A stretch of DNA of 42,821 bases from positions 1 to 42,821 of the forward strand of contig BQJT01000013.1 in assembly GCA_021604845.1 (NCBI GenBank). Reading direction: 5' to 3'. Positions 8,465-17,349 of this stretch are shown one piece after another. Positions within the stretch are counted from its first letter, which is position 1, and every line of letters starts with the position of its first letter. The position numbers were made by a program, and so were the translations under genes. Under the pieces are notes generated by a model, which was not told the origin of the DNA, searched no databases, and saw nothing but the letters and a program-made list of their open reading frames with translations. The stretch comes from Cyclobacteriaceae bacterium (GTDB lineage: Bacteria > Bacteroidota > Bacteroidia > Cytophagales > Cyclobacteriaceae).

Positions 8465-8483
8465 ATTATCTTGGTAAGATAAT
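8465..8483. promoter_or_regulatory. Palindromic operator for the XRE controller
   Basis: ATTATCTT (8465-8472) and AAGATAAT (8476-8483) form a perfect 8-bp inverted repeat with a 3-nt centre. It ends 10 bases before the preferred ATG of the controller gene. A site of this size and position fits autoregulation by a dimeric helix-turn-helix protein that sets the timing of methylase and nuclease expression. Confidence 0.6.
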
Positions 8484-8493
8484 CTTAGACGTA

Positions 8494-8694
8494 ATGAACC
8501 GCATAAAGGAAGTACTCGAAGAGAAAGGGATTAAGCAAACATGGTTGGCTGAAAAACTGGGGAAGAGTTACAACATGGTCAACGGTTATGTGCAGAACAG
8601 ACAACAACCTAGACTGGAAGTTTTGAGTGAGATCGCCCAAATCTTAGATGTTGACATAAAAGAATTGATAATAAGTACAAAAGAAAATAAATGA
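8494..8694 (+). CDS. XRE-family transcriptional regulator (restriction-modification controller)
   Basis: This is a 66-aa helix-turn-helix protein from the ATG at 8494. I prefer this start over the in-frame TTG at 8461 because the protein then begins MNRIKEVLEEKGIKQTWLAE, the normal start of an XRE domain, and because the earlier start would put the operator palindrome inside the gene. The domain covers almost the whole protein (LGKSYNMVNGYVQNRQQPR as recognition region, then LEVLSEIAQILDVDIKELI). Its stop overlaps the hsdM start as ATGA (8691-8694), implying translational coupling. By analogy with controller proteins of restriction systems it probably represses or times the operon. Confidence 0.88.
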   Translation: MNRIKEVLEEKGIKQTWLAEKLGKSYNMVNGYVQNRQQPRLEVLSEIAQILDVDIKELIISTKENK

Positions 8695-11036
8695 ACCAAT
8701 CCGTACATAATAGATTAATAAGCTTCATCTGGTCAATCGCTGACGATTGCCTGAGGGATGTTTATGTAAGAGGTAAATACCGTGATGTAATTCTGCCAAT
8801 GGTGGTTTTACGAAGACTTGATGTTTTGCTTGAAACCACAAAAGAAGCCGTGATGGAAGAACTTGCTTTTCAAAGAGATGAGGCAGGATTTACTGAATGG
8901 GATGAGACTGGATTGAAAGACGCTAGCGGATATGTATTCTACAATACCAGCGAATGGACGTTACAACGCCTTTACGACACTGCCACAAATAGTCAGCAGA
9001 TTCTACAAGCCAACTTTGAAGATTATCTCAACGGCTTTAGCCTAAACGTAAAAGAGATCATTGATAAGTTCAAACTGAAAAGCCAAATCCGACACATGGC
9101 TTCCAAAGATGTGTTGTTGGATGTGTTGGAGAAATTCACTTCGCCACACATTAATCTAACTCCTTTTGAAAAGGAAGACCCAGACGGTAGAAAACTTCCA
9201 CCACTTTCTAACTTAGGAATGGGTTATGTCTTTGAAGAACTAATCAGAAAGTTCAATGAAGAAAACAACGAAGAAGCAGGAGAGCACTTTACACCTCGTG
9301 AAGTTATTGACCTGATGACGCATATTGTTTTTGACCCTATCAAAGACCAATTGCCGCCCGTAATGACCATTTACGACCCTGCTTGTGGTTCAGGTGGAAT
9401 GTTGACCGAATCGCAAAACTTCATCAAAGATGAAGAAGGGGCCATTCGGGCAATGGGGGATGTTTACCTGTACGGCAAGGAAATCAATGACGAGACTTAT
9501 GCCATTTGTAAGTCCGACATGATGATTAAGGGCAACAACCCTGAAAATATTCGTGTGGGTTCTACCCTATCTACAGACGAGTTTTCCGGAAACACCTTTG
9601 ATTTTATGCTTTCCAATCCGCCTTATGGCAAATCATGGAGCAGTGAGGTGAAATATATCAAAGACGGAAAAGACATCATTGACCCGCGTTTTGTGGTAAC
9701 GCTCACCGATTATTGGGGTAATGCCGAAGAAGCAGATGCCACGCCACGTTCATCGGACGGACAGTTGTTGTTTTTGATGGAAATGGTCAACAAAATGAAA
9801 CCGACTCGCCAAAGCCCTTTGGGTTCTCGTATTGCTTCGGTACATAATGGTTCCAGCTTGTTTACTGGTGATGCAGGTGGTGGCGAAAGCAACATCCGCA
9901 GGTATATCATTGAAAACGATTGGCTCGATTGCATTATCCAATTGCCTAATAACTTGTTTTACAATACGGGCATTACTACCTACATATGGCTATTGAATAA
10001 CAACAAGGCTGCTAATCGAAAAGACAAAGTTTTGCTCATAGATGCTTCGCAGCGTTTTGCTAAACTGCGAAAAAATTTGGGTAACAAAAACTGTGAATTG
10101 ACCCCTAATCACATCAAAGAAATTCAACAGGCGTATGCCAATTTTGAAAGCATAGAACGCCAAGGTGAAGACGGACTAGCCGCCAAGGTTTTTAACAACA
10201 CAGACTTTGGCTATTACAAAGTAACCATTGACCGCCCTGCCCGACTGAAAGCCCAATTCTCAGCCGTACGCATTACTGATTTACGCTTCGACAAAATCTT
10301 AAAGGAACCGATGCAATGGGCTTACGAGACCTATGGCGAACAAGTGTACTCCGATTTAAAGTCGATTCAAAAGGAAATACTGGATTGGTGCGAGAAAAAC
10401 GACATTGACTTAAACGCCAAAAAACGTAAGACCTTGACGGCTGCTGCTACTTGGAAAAAGCAAAGGGAAATTATGGAAACCGCCCAACAATTGATGACTA
10501 CCATTGGCACGGAAGAATACAGCGATTACAACATCTTCTTAGAGGACGTAAACCAAGAACTGAAAGCTCTAAAATCAAAGCTTTCTGCTAGCGATAAAAA
10601 CCAAATATTGGCTGCCGTAAGTTGGTATGACGAAACAGCCGAAAAGGTCATCAAGAAAAAGCAAAAGTTCAGTGGTGATAAGCTCGACCAACTCCTGCAC
10701 CATTTAGATTGCACGGTGGAGCAATTGCCTGATTACGGGTACTATCCAAGCAGTAACAAAGACGAATTCATCGTTTACGAAAACCAAACCGACTTGCGTG
10801 ATAGTGAAAGCGTGCCTTTGGCAGAGCACATACATGACTACTTTTTACGGGAAGTAAAACCGCATGTAGAAGAAGCCTGGATTGATTTGGACAAAACTAA
10901 AATTGGTTATGAAATCAGTTTTAATAAGTATTTCTATCAACATAAACCATTGCGGCCTATTGAGGAAGTGAGTGCAGAAATCCTTGAATTGGAAGAATTG
11001 AACGAAGGTCTAATCAAAGTAATATTGGGAGTATAA
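8691..11036 (+). CDS. hsdM: Type I restriction-modification DNA methyltransferase subunit HsdM
   Basis: This 781-aa protein has an N-terminal helical HsdM domain (about 1-150) and an N6-adenine methyltransferase fold. The SAM-binding motif DPACGSGGM is at 229-237 and the catalytic NPPYG at 309-313; EHFTPREVIDLM just before motif I is also characteristic of HsdM. With HsdS it methylates adenine in a bipartite target, protecting host DNA. The family is usually near 500 residues. Here about 280 extra residues follow the catalytic domain, rich in charged helices, possibly coiled coil (around 570-680). The gene overlaps the controller by 4 nt and the next gene by 1 nt (TAATG). Confidence 0.95.
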   Translation: MNQSVHNRLISFIWSIADDCLRDVYVRGKYRDVILPMVVLRRLDVLLETTKEAVMEELAFQRDEAGFTEWDETGLKDASGYVFYNTSEWTLQRLYDTATNSQQILQANFEDYLNGFSLNVKEIIDKFKLKSQIRHMASKDVLLDVLEKFTSPHINLTPFEKEDPDGRKLPPLSNLGMGYVFEELIRKFNEENNEEAGEHFTPREVIDLMTHIVFDPIKDQLPPVMTIYDPACGSGGMLTESQNFIKDEEGAIRAMGDVYLYGKEINDETYAICKSDMMIKGNNPENIRVGSTLSTDEFSGNTFDFMLSNPPYGKSWSSEVKYIKDGKDIIDPRFVVTLTDYWGNAEEADATPRSSDGQLLFLMEMVNKMKPTRQSPLGSRIASVHNGSSLFTGDAGGGESNIRRYIIENDWLDCIIQLPNNLFYNTGITTYIWLLNNNKAANRKDKVLLIDASQRFAKLRKNLGNKNCELTPNHIKEIQQAYANFESIERQGEDGLAAKVFNNTDFGYYKVTIDRPARLKAQFSAVRITDLRFDKILKEPMQWAYETYGEQVYSDLKSIQKEILDWCEKNDIDLNAKKRKTLTAAATWKKQREIMETAQQLMTTIGTEEYSDYNIFLEDVNQELKALKSKLSASDKNQILAAVSWYDETAEKVIKKKQKFSGDKLDQLLHHLDCTVEQLPDYGYYPSSNKDEFIVYENQTDLRDSESVPLAEHIHDYFLREVKPHVEEAWIDLDKTKIGYEISFNKYFYQHKPLRPIEEVSAEILELEELNEGLIKVILGV

Positions 11037-12781
11037 TGATCAACGCAAACAAAGAAAAACTACAGTCCTTCTATCAGGGCAGCTTACAATATGAAATTCC
11101 ATTTTTCCAAAGGGCTTATGTGTGGTCTGAAGAGAATTGGACAATTTTCTGGGAACACCTACTCAATGAATTGGAAGCCTACGAAAAAGGCGATAACAGC
11201 GAGCATTTTATTGGCACCATCATCACCAAACAAAAGGAAAGTAGAAACCTAAGCGAAAATGTGGTGGAACTCATTGATGGCCAACAGCGACTGACAACCA
11301 TTTCTATCTTTTTAAAGGCACTAGCAGATACCGTTTCAGGTGAACTGCCGAATCTGAAAAACAGCTTAGAGAATTTACTGTGGTTTGAAGACAGTTATGG
11401 TAAACGCCATTACAGAATGCGTCACAGCCGTATTGATACCCCCAATTTCTCTAAAGTAATGGAAGCTCCCGAAACCATAACCAAGGAAGATTCCAGTTCA
11501 ATTCTTCAAGCCTATACTTTCTTTTTGGAAAAGCTTAAAGACATTGATGACCAAAGACGGGAAATGCTAAAACAGGTGCTGTTGCACAAAATACCCGTGA
11601 TTAGCATGTTACTCGATAAAGATGATGACGAACAGGAAATATTCGATACCATTAACTCTTTAGGTGTACGACTCACTATTGGTGAATTGCTGAAGAACTA
11701 CATGTTCAAAGAACCCTCATTGGTAGAACTTTACGATAGCAAATGGTTGGCTGTTTTTGAAAATGATGAAGAACAAGTTGACTATTGGGGTACCGAGCGT
11801 TCATCAGGGCGTGTAAAGCGTGATAATATGGAATTATTGCTTTACTGCTTCCTAATTATCGAAACAAAAAAAGAGATACGCCTCGACCGTTTGTTTAAGG
11901 AATACAAACTTTACTTAAAGGATAAAACAGTAGAAGAGAAAAAAGACTTTTTGTTGCGTTTGAGCAGCTTGGCTACTATTTATTCGAAAATGCCGCAAGA
12001 AAAAGAACTGGTGGAAATCAAGTTTAGCGATTCGGAAAAACGATTTTTTCACCTACTTGAAAACCTTGAAATCACCACCATTTTCCCTTTGGTTTTGTAT
12101 CTGTACAAGAACATTGCGGACCAGGAAGATTTGTTGAAGGCATTTTCGCTTCTAGAATCATTTTTAGCCTTACGGCAGATTTGCAAATTCACCACCAAGA
12201 ATTACAACAATCTCTTTATCCAAATCATCAGAGCTTTAGAAAAGCCTATTGATAAGGATGACCCTACTTCGGTGGATATCAGCAGTGCGCATTTACGGGA
12301 AATCTTAGCCTCATTCACAGAGTTTGGAAACCGTTTCCCTACAGAACTTGAAATAAAAGAAGCGGTTAAAAGCAGTGTGCTTTCCAATAAGCAAGCGGGT
12401 GAACTGCTGTATATTATTGCCTTGAAAGACTTGGATTCTGAATACTCTGATTCTAAAACCCTTTCATCCAAATCATTTTCGGTAGAACACATGATGCCCA
12501 AAAAGTGGGAAGAAAACTGGGCAGAACCCGATTTTGATGAATTGGCAAAATTCAAACGAAAGCAGAAGTTGCTGACGCTTGGAAATCTTACGCTCATTAC
12601 AAAAAACCTAAACAGCAAGCTTCGGAACCAAGCTTGGGAAGACAAAAAGAAAACGCTTAAAGAGTACTCTTCTTTAAAAATGACCACTGCTTTTCTTGAC
12701 AAGGAACAATGGAATGAAGGTACAATTGAAGAACGTGCCAGTTTATTAGCCACTAAAGCGATTGAGATATGGAAATGGTAA
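11036..12781 (+). CDS. GmrSD-like DUF262/DUF1524 nuclease within the type I operon
   Basis: This 581-aa protein has an N-terminal DUF262 (GmrS-like) domain with IPFFQRAYVW (residues 22-31) and the nucleotide-binding motif DGQQRLTT (81-88). A helical middle follows, then a C-terminal DUF1524 (GmrD-like) His-Me/HNH nuclease with EHMMPK (484-489) and LGNLTLI (515-521), where a following Asn completes the usual active-site pattern. GmrSD enzymes are NTP-dependent type IV nucleases known to cut glucosylated hydroxymethylcytosine phage DNA. Relatives in BREX, Ssp and similar systems act on other modified DNA. It lies between hsdM and hsdS, overlapping them by 1 and 13 nt, so it is part of this operon and not a chance neighbour. 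The substrate is not predictable from sequence. Confidence 0.9.
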   Translation: MINANKEKLQSFYQGSLQYEIPFFQRAYVWSEENWTIFWEHLLNELEAYEKGDNSEHFIGTIITKQKESRNLSENVVELIDGQQRLTTISIFLKALADTVSGELPNLKNSLENLLWFEDSYGKRHYRMRHSRIDTPNFSKVMEAPETITKEDSSSILQAYTFFLEKLKDIDDQRREMLKQVLLHKIPVISMLLDKDDDEQEIFDTINSLGVRLTIGELLKNYMFKEPSLVELYDSKWLAVFENDEEQVDYWGTERSSGRVKRDNMELLLYCFLIIETKKEIRLDRLFKEYKLYLKDKTVEEKKDFLLRLSSLATIYSKMPQEKELVEIKFSDSEKRFFHLLENLEITTIFPLVLYLYKNIADQEDLLKAFSLLESFLALRQICKFTTKNYNNLFIQIIRALEKPIDKDDPTSVDISSAHLREILASFTEFGNRFPTELEIKEAVKSSVLSNKQAGELLYIIALKDLDSEYSDSKTLSSKSFSVEHMMPKKWEENWAEPDFDELAKFKRKQKLLTLGNLTLITKNLNSKLRNQAWEDKKKTLKEYSSLKMTTAFLDKEQWNEGTIEERASLLATKAIEIWKW

Positions 12782-14061
12782 AAACAAAAACAGCGTTTCC
12801 AAAATATTCCGCCTACAAGGATTCTGGGGAGTATTGGATGGGCGATATTCCTGAACATTGGGATATAAAAAAGCTAAAGCATGTTTTTCTGGAAAAGAAG
12901 AAAGTAACCAATTCAAGTCTTAATTGTGGGTCAATAAGTTTTGGTAAGGTTGTCTACAAGGATGATGAAAAAGTTCCTGAGTCAACAAAAGCTTCATATC
13001 AAGAGGTTTTAGCTGGAGAATATTTGGTCAATCCTCTGAATTTAAATTATGACTTAATCAGTCTGAGAATCGGGCTTTCTGATATAAACGTTGTTGTAAG
13101 CTCAGGTTACATTGTGCTTAAAAATGCGATTGAGATTAACAAATCCTATTTCAATTATCTGTTGCACAGATATGATGTTGCCTACATGAAACTTTTAGGT
13201 TCTGGGGTGAGGCAGACAATCAGCTTTAATCATATTGCGAATAGTTTATTGGCCTATCCACCCAAAGAAGAACAAACCGCCATTGCCAATTTCTTAGACG
13301 AGAAAACCGCCAAAATAGACCGTGTCATTGCCCAAAAAGAAAAGATGATTGAGCTACTCAAAGAACGCAAGCAAATCATCATTCAAAATGCAGTAACCAA
13401 AGGCTTAGACCCCAACGTAAACTTCAAAGACTCTGGTGTGGAATGGATTGAAGAGATTCCGGAGCATTGGGAGGTGAAGAAAATGTTCCATGTTGCTAAA
13501 ATAGATACAGGAGCTACTCCTGACAGATCCAAAGAAACTTATTGGGGAGGGAAAATACCTTGGGTAAAGACAGGTGAAGTTAATTACAGAACAATTTTCG
13601 AAACAGAGGAACATATCACTGAAGCTGGATTAAAAAATTCCGCGACTAGATTAGCACCTGTTGGGGCTTTGCTAATGGCAATGTATGGCCAAGGGGTTAC
13701 AAGAGGCAGAGTTAGTTTGTTGGGTATAAAAGCAACATATAATCAAGCTTGTTGTGCAATGGTTTTTAGAGATGAAGTATTCAATGAATTTGCTTTTTAC
13801 TATTTCGTAATGGCGTATTCCTTTATAAGAGATGCTGGCAACGAAACCAGTCAAATGAACATTAGTTCCGGTTATATTTCTTCTCTTAAAATATTATGTC
13901 CGCCTATTAAGGAGCAGAATAAAATTGTACAATTTATTAATGAGCAAGAACTCAAGTACGACCAAGCAATTTCCCTACAACAAACCCAAATCGAAAAGCT
14001 GAAAGAATACAAAGCCACGTTGATAGATAGTGCGGTAACGGGAAAAATAAAAGTGAGTTAA
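12769..14061 (+). CDS. hsdS: Type I restriction-modification specificity subunit HsdS
   Basis: This 430-aa protein is built from two similar halves, each a target-recognition domain followed by a long conserved helix. The halves open with SGEYWMGDIPEHWDIKKL and DSGVEWIEEIPEHWEVKKM. The helices are marked by EEQTAIANFLDEKTAKIDRV and KEQNKIVQFINEQELKYDQA, ending NAVTKGLD and SAVTGKIKVS. Each domain reads one half of a bipartite site, and the helices set the spacing and bind HsdM. The two recognition domains differ, so the target is probably asymmetric. The gene starts 13 nt inside the previous one and ends one base before hsdR. No spare or inverted hsdS copies lie nearby, so there is no sign of phase variation. 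Confidence 0.95.
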   Translation: MEMVKTKTAFPKYSAYKDSGEYWMGDIPEHWDIKKLKHVFLEKKKVTNSSLNCGSISFGKVVYKDDEKVPESTKASYQEVLAGEYLVNPLNLNYDLISLRIGLSDINVVVSSGYIVLKNAIEINKSYFNYLLHRYDVAYMKLLGSGVRQTISFNHIANSLLAYPPKEEQTAIANFLDEKTAKIDRVIAQKEKMIELLKERKQIIIQNAVTKGLDPNVNFKDSGVEWIEEIPEHWEVKKMFHVAKIDTGATPDRSKETYWGGKIPWVKTGEVNYRTIFETEEHITEAGLKNSATRLAPVGALLMAMYGQGVTRGRVSLLGIKATYNQACCAMVFRDEVFNEFAFYYFVMAYSFIRDAGNETSQMNISSGYISSLKILCPPIKEQNKIVQFINEQELKYDQAISLQQTQIEKLKEYKATLIDSAVTGKIKVS

Positions 14062-14062
14062 T

Positions 14063-17000
14063 ATGGTATCACAAACTAACGAACAGGCACTGGAAGCTGC
14101 CATAGAAAAAGCCTTAACGGGTACTTGCTTAGAAGACGTTAAAGCAGCAGGAAATACCGTGCAAGAAGCACAGGCATTGTACCGTTCAGGCAATGGCTTT
14201 TACATGGGTGACACCAATGATTTTAATGCTAAATACGCCCTAGATGAAAATCGCTTTTGGCACTTTTTAGAGGAAACCCAAAAAGAAGAACTCGAAAAGC
14301 TGCAACGCTCTGCCGATTGGAAACTCAAAATTCTGGAACGTTACAATCGTATGGTCAAAAAATATGGCATTCTGCGTTTGTTTCGCAAAGGACTAGAAGT
14401 AGAAGATGCCCACTTTACCCTGCTGTATCAATTGCCTATGGCAAGCAGCAGCCAAACTGTAAAAGATAATTTTGCAAAGAATGAGTTCAGCGTTACCCGT
14501 CAAATTCGTTACAACCTAGAAAACACCCGTGAAGAAATTGACATGGTGGTATTTGTCAATGGTTTAGCCATTACAACTCTGGAACTTAAAAACCAATGGA
14601 CAGGACAAAATGCCAAAGTTCACGGCATCAAACAATACAAATTCGACAGAGATATTCGCCAGCCTTTGCTCAATTTTGGTCGTGCCATTGTTCATTTTGC
14701 AGTAGATACGGATGAAGTCTATATGTGCACCAAGTTGGATGGAAGCAAATCATTCTTTCTACCATTTAACAAAGGGCATAATAACGGAAAAGGTAATCCG
14801 CCTAATCCTTTCGGGCATAAATCGGCCTATTTATGGGAAGAAGTTTTTACTAGAGAAAGTTTAGCAAACATCATTCAGCATTTTGTCCGCTTTGATGGCA
14901 AAGCTACAGATGCATTAAGCAAACGCACCTTATTCTTCCCACGTTATCACCAAATGGATGTGGTGCGTAAAATACTCGACCATGCTTCTAAAAATGGTGT
15001 TGGCGACACCTATTTAATTCAGCATTCCGCAGGTTCTGGAAAATCTAATTCAATTACTTGGGCTGGTTATCAATTGATAGAAACTTACCCAGAACGAGAA
15101 GGATTGCCCGGTGCAAAAGGCATTCAAAATCCCTTGTTCGATTCGGTCATTGTAGTAACAGATAGAAGATTGTTAGATAAACAGCTTCGAGAAAACATCA
15201 AGGAATTTTCAGAAGTCAAAAACATTATTGCCCCAGCCTTTTCTTCCAAAGACTTAAAAGACAGTTTGGAGCAAGGCAAAAAGATCATCATTACTACCAT
15301 TCAGAAGTTTCCGTTCATTGTAGATGGAATTGCAGATTTAAGCGACAAGCGTTTTGCGGTAATCATTGATGAAGCCCACAGTTCACAAAGTGGCACAGCC
15401 GCTGGTAAAATGAACCAAGCCATGGGCATGAGGCAAAATGAAGAGGAGGAAGATGATGTACAAGACAAAATTCTAAATGCCATGCAGGCCCGAAAAATGA
15501 AAGGCAATGCCTCCTACATGGCATTTACGGCTACACCTAAAAATGCAACCCTTGAGCGTTTTGGTACAAAACAAGAAGATGGTTCTTTTAAACCGTTCCA
15601 CTTGTATTCTATGAAACAAGCGATTGAAGAAGGTTTTATCTTGGATGTGTTGGCGAATTATACTACCTATAAAAGCTATTACGAAATAGAAAAGTCGATT
15701 GAGGACAACCCATTATTCGATACCAAAAAAGCACAGAAAAAATTGCGTGCTTATGTAGAACGTGATAAGCGCACCATTGCCACCAAAGCTGAGATTATGA
15801 TGGAACATTTTAACAGCAAGGTGTACAATACCAAAAAGCTAAAAGGCAAAGCCAAAGGCATGGTGGTAACGCAAAATATTAAGTCGGCTATTCGCTATTA
15901 CCTTTCCATCAAACGCATTTTAGCGGACAAAGGAAATCCATTTAAAATTGCCATTGCTTTTTCAGGCAAGAAAACCGTTGATGGTGTGGAATACACCGAA
16001 GGAGAATTGAACGGGTTTGCGGAGAAAGATACCAGAGACATGTTTGATTCGGATGATTACCGCTTATTGGTGGTGGCAAATAAATACTTGACAGGTTTTG
16101 ACCAACCTAAGCTTTGCACAATGTATGTAGATAAGAAACTACAAGGTGTAATGGCTGTTCAGGCTTTGAGCAGATTAAACCGTGCTGCTGATAAACTGGG
16201 AAAGAAAACCGAAGACTTATTCATTCTGGATTTCTTCAATCAAGTGGATGACATCAAAACTTCATTTGATCCTTTTTACACTTCTACTTCATTGAGTGGC
16301 GCAACTGACATCAATGTCCTGCATGAATTGAAAGGCACATTAGATGATGCAGCAGTTTACGAATGGTCGGAAGTAGAAACATTTGTAGAGAAGTATTTTG
16401 AAGGTGTAGACGCACAACAACTCAGTCCAATTATTGATGTTGCTGCTAATCGTTTCAATCAGGAATTAGAATTGGAAGATAGTGAGAAAGCGGACTTTAA
16501 GATTAAAGCAAAGCAGTTTGTGAAAATCTACGGTCAAATGGCTTCGATAATGCCTTATGAGGTAATAGACTGGGAAAAGCTATTCTGGTTCTTGAAATTC
16601 CTCATTCCAAAACTGATTGTGAAAACCAAGGAAGATGAATTGATTGATGAATTGTTGGAATCGGTTGATTTATCCACTTACGGCTTAGAACGCACAAAAC
16701 TCAATCATGCCATTGGTCTGGACGATTCTGCAACAGAATTAGACCCACAAAATCCAAATCCCAGAGGGGCACATGGTGGAGAAGAAGAAAAAGACACATT
16801 GGATGAAATCATCAGGGCGTTTAATGAAAGATGGTTTCATGGCTGGGATGCAACACCAGAAGATCAACGAGTAAAATTTGTGACATTGAGTAAGCACATC
16901 CAGGCACACCCAGATTATCAATCCAAAGTTGCGGACAACAAAGATTCCCAAAATCGAGACTTAGCATTTAAGAAAATACTGGATGATGTTATGAGTCAGC

Positions 17001-17119
17001 AAAGGAAGAAAGAACTGGATTTGTATAAGCTATACGCAAAGGACGAATCCTTTTACCAAGCCTTTTTTGACACCATGAAACGAATGATTGATAATCCAAC
17101 CATAGGGCAAACAAAATAA
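14063..17119 (+). CDS. hsdR: Type I restriction endonuclease subunit HsdR
   Basis: This 1018-aa protein has an N-terminal PD-(D/E)xK nuclease domain with D160 and the LELK motif (E174, K176). A superfamily 2 translocase follows, with Walker A SAGSGKS (322-328), DEAH (436-439) and MAFTATP. The second RecA lobe carries the region GFDQPKLCTMYVDKKL and the arginine-rich AVQALSRLNRA. A helical C-terminal domain docks to the methylase. It translocates unmethylated DNA using ATP and cuts at a distance from the site. All key residues seem present and the length is normal. The ATG follows the hsdS stop after one base, and its own stop overlaps the next small ORF as TAATG. Confidence 0.96.
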   Translation: MVSQTNEQALEAAIEKALTGTCLEDVKAAGNTVQEAQALYRSGNGFYMGDTNDFNAKYALDENRFWHFLEETQKEELEKLQRSADWKLKILERYNRMVKKYGILRLFRKGLEVEDAHFTLLYQLPMASSSQTVKDNFAKNEFSVTRQIRYNLENTREEIDMVVFVNGLAITTLELKNQWTGQNAKVHGIKQYKFDRDIRQPLLNFGRAIVHFAVDTDEVYMCTKLDGSKSFFLPFNKGHNNGKGNPPNPFGHKSAYLWEEVFTRESLANIIQHFVRFDGKATDALSKRTLFFPRYHQMDVVRKILDHASKNGVGDTYLIQHSAGSGKSNSITWAGYQLIETYPEREGLPGAKGIQNPLFDSVIVVTDRRLLDKQLRENIKEFSEVKNIIAPAFSSKDLKDSLEQGKKIIITTIQKFPFIVDGIADLSDKRFAVIIDEAHSSQSGTAAGKMNQAMGMRQNEEEEDDVQDKILNAMQARKMKGNASYMAFTATPKNATLERFGTKQEDGSFKPFHLYSMKQAIEEGFILDVLANYTTYKSYYEIEKSIEDNPLFDTKKAQKKLRAYVERDKRTIATKAEIMMEHFNSKVYNTKKLKGKAKGMVVTQNIKSAIRYYLSIKRILADKGNPFKIAIAFSGKKTVDGVEYTEGELNGFAEKDTRDMFDSDDYRLLVVANKYLTGFDQPKLCTMYVDKKLQGVMAVQALSRLNRAADKLGKKTEDLFILDFFNQVDDIKTSFDPFYTSTSLSGATDINVLHELKGTLDDAAVYEWSEVETFVEKYFEGVDAQQLSPIIDVAANRFNQELELEDSEKADFKIKAKQFVKIYGQMASIMPYEVIDWEKLFWFLKFLIPKLIVKTKEDELIDELLESVDLSTYGLERTKLNHAIGLDDSATELDPQNPNPRGAHGGEEEKDTLDEIIRAFNERWFHGWDATPEDQRVKFVTLSKHIQAHPDYQSKVADNKDSQNRDLAFKKILDDVMSQQRKKELDLYKLYAKDESFYQAFFDTMKRMIDNPTIGQTK

Positions 17120-17196
17120 TGAATCAGCCCATAGCATCCATACACATTGCCAAGTCGCTCAAAGCCAACGTACCAGCCAAAACTTGTAGAATTTAG
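17119..17196 (+). CDS. Truncated 25-codon ORF at the end of the restriction operon
   Basis: An ATG overlaps the hsdR stop in the TAATG arrangement also used between hsdM and the GmrSD-like gene. It encodes MNQPIASIHIAKSL and a further 11 residues, ending at a tag at 17194-17196. It is too short to be recognised. The overlap suggests the start of a further cistron whose body was lost when the right end of the island formed. It could equally be a chance frame. Confidence 0.35.
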   Translation: MNQPIASIHIAKSLKANVPAKTCRI

Positions 17197-17235
17197 ACAA
17201 ACGCAACGATACTACCCTTCAGATGCTGAAAAACA

Positions 17236-17252
17236 GTCACCAATCAGTCACC
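17236..17252 (+). repeat. GTCACC pair at island right end
   Basis: GTCACC occurs at 17236-17241 and 17247-17252, 11 bp apart. It matches the pair near the left end of the island in sequence, spacing and orientation. See the left pair for interpretation. Confidence 0.4.
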
Positions 17253-17260
17253 GTTAAAAT

Positions 17261-17292
17261 AAAAAAGCAGTCACAAACTAATGTAACTGCTT
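17261..17292 (-). terminator. Intrinsic terminator of tRNA-Asn, supplied by the island
   Basis: AAGCAGT (17265-17271) pairs with ACTGCTT (17286-17292). On the minus strand the stem runs into a T tract (A's at 17261-17266). It lies directly downstream of the tRNA-Asn gene. Its sequence differs from the hairpin at 7625-7662, so the island brought a replacement terminator along with the replacement tRNA 3' end. Confidence 0.75.
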
Positions 17293-17295
17293 AAT

Positions 17296-17349
17296 TATCA
17301 ATGCTCCTCCTCTTGGGCTCGAACCAAGGACCTACTGATTAACAGTCAG
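17296..17349 (-). repeat. Island attachment repeat (right), inside tRNA-Asn
   Basis: This is the right copy of the 54-bp duplication, covering the 3' 46 bases of the tRNA-Asn gene and 8 bases beyond it. It is identical to 7668-7721 except one base in the T loop. Confidence 0.93.

Noticed and set aside
12202-12858. 218-aa minus-strand frame opposite the GmrSD-like gene
   Set aside because: It lies wholly antisense to two well-supported genes, and its Ser/Phe/Leu-rich composition is that of a shadow frame.
12769-14061. Possible phase-variable hsdS
   Set aside because: The two halves are similar, but there is no second or inverted hsdS copy, no recombinase and no simple-repeat tract in the gene.
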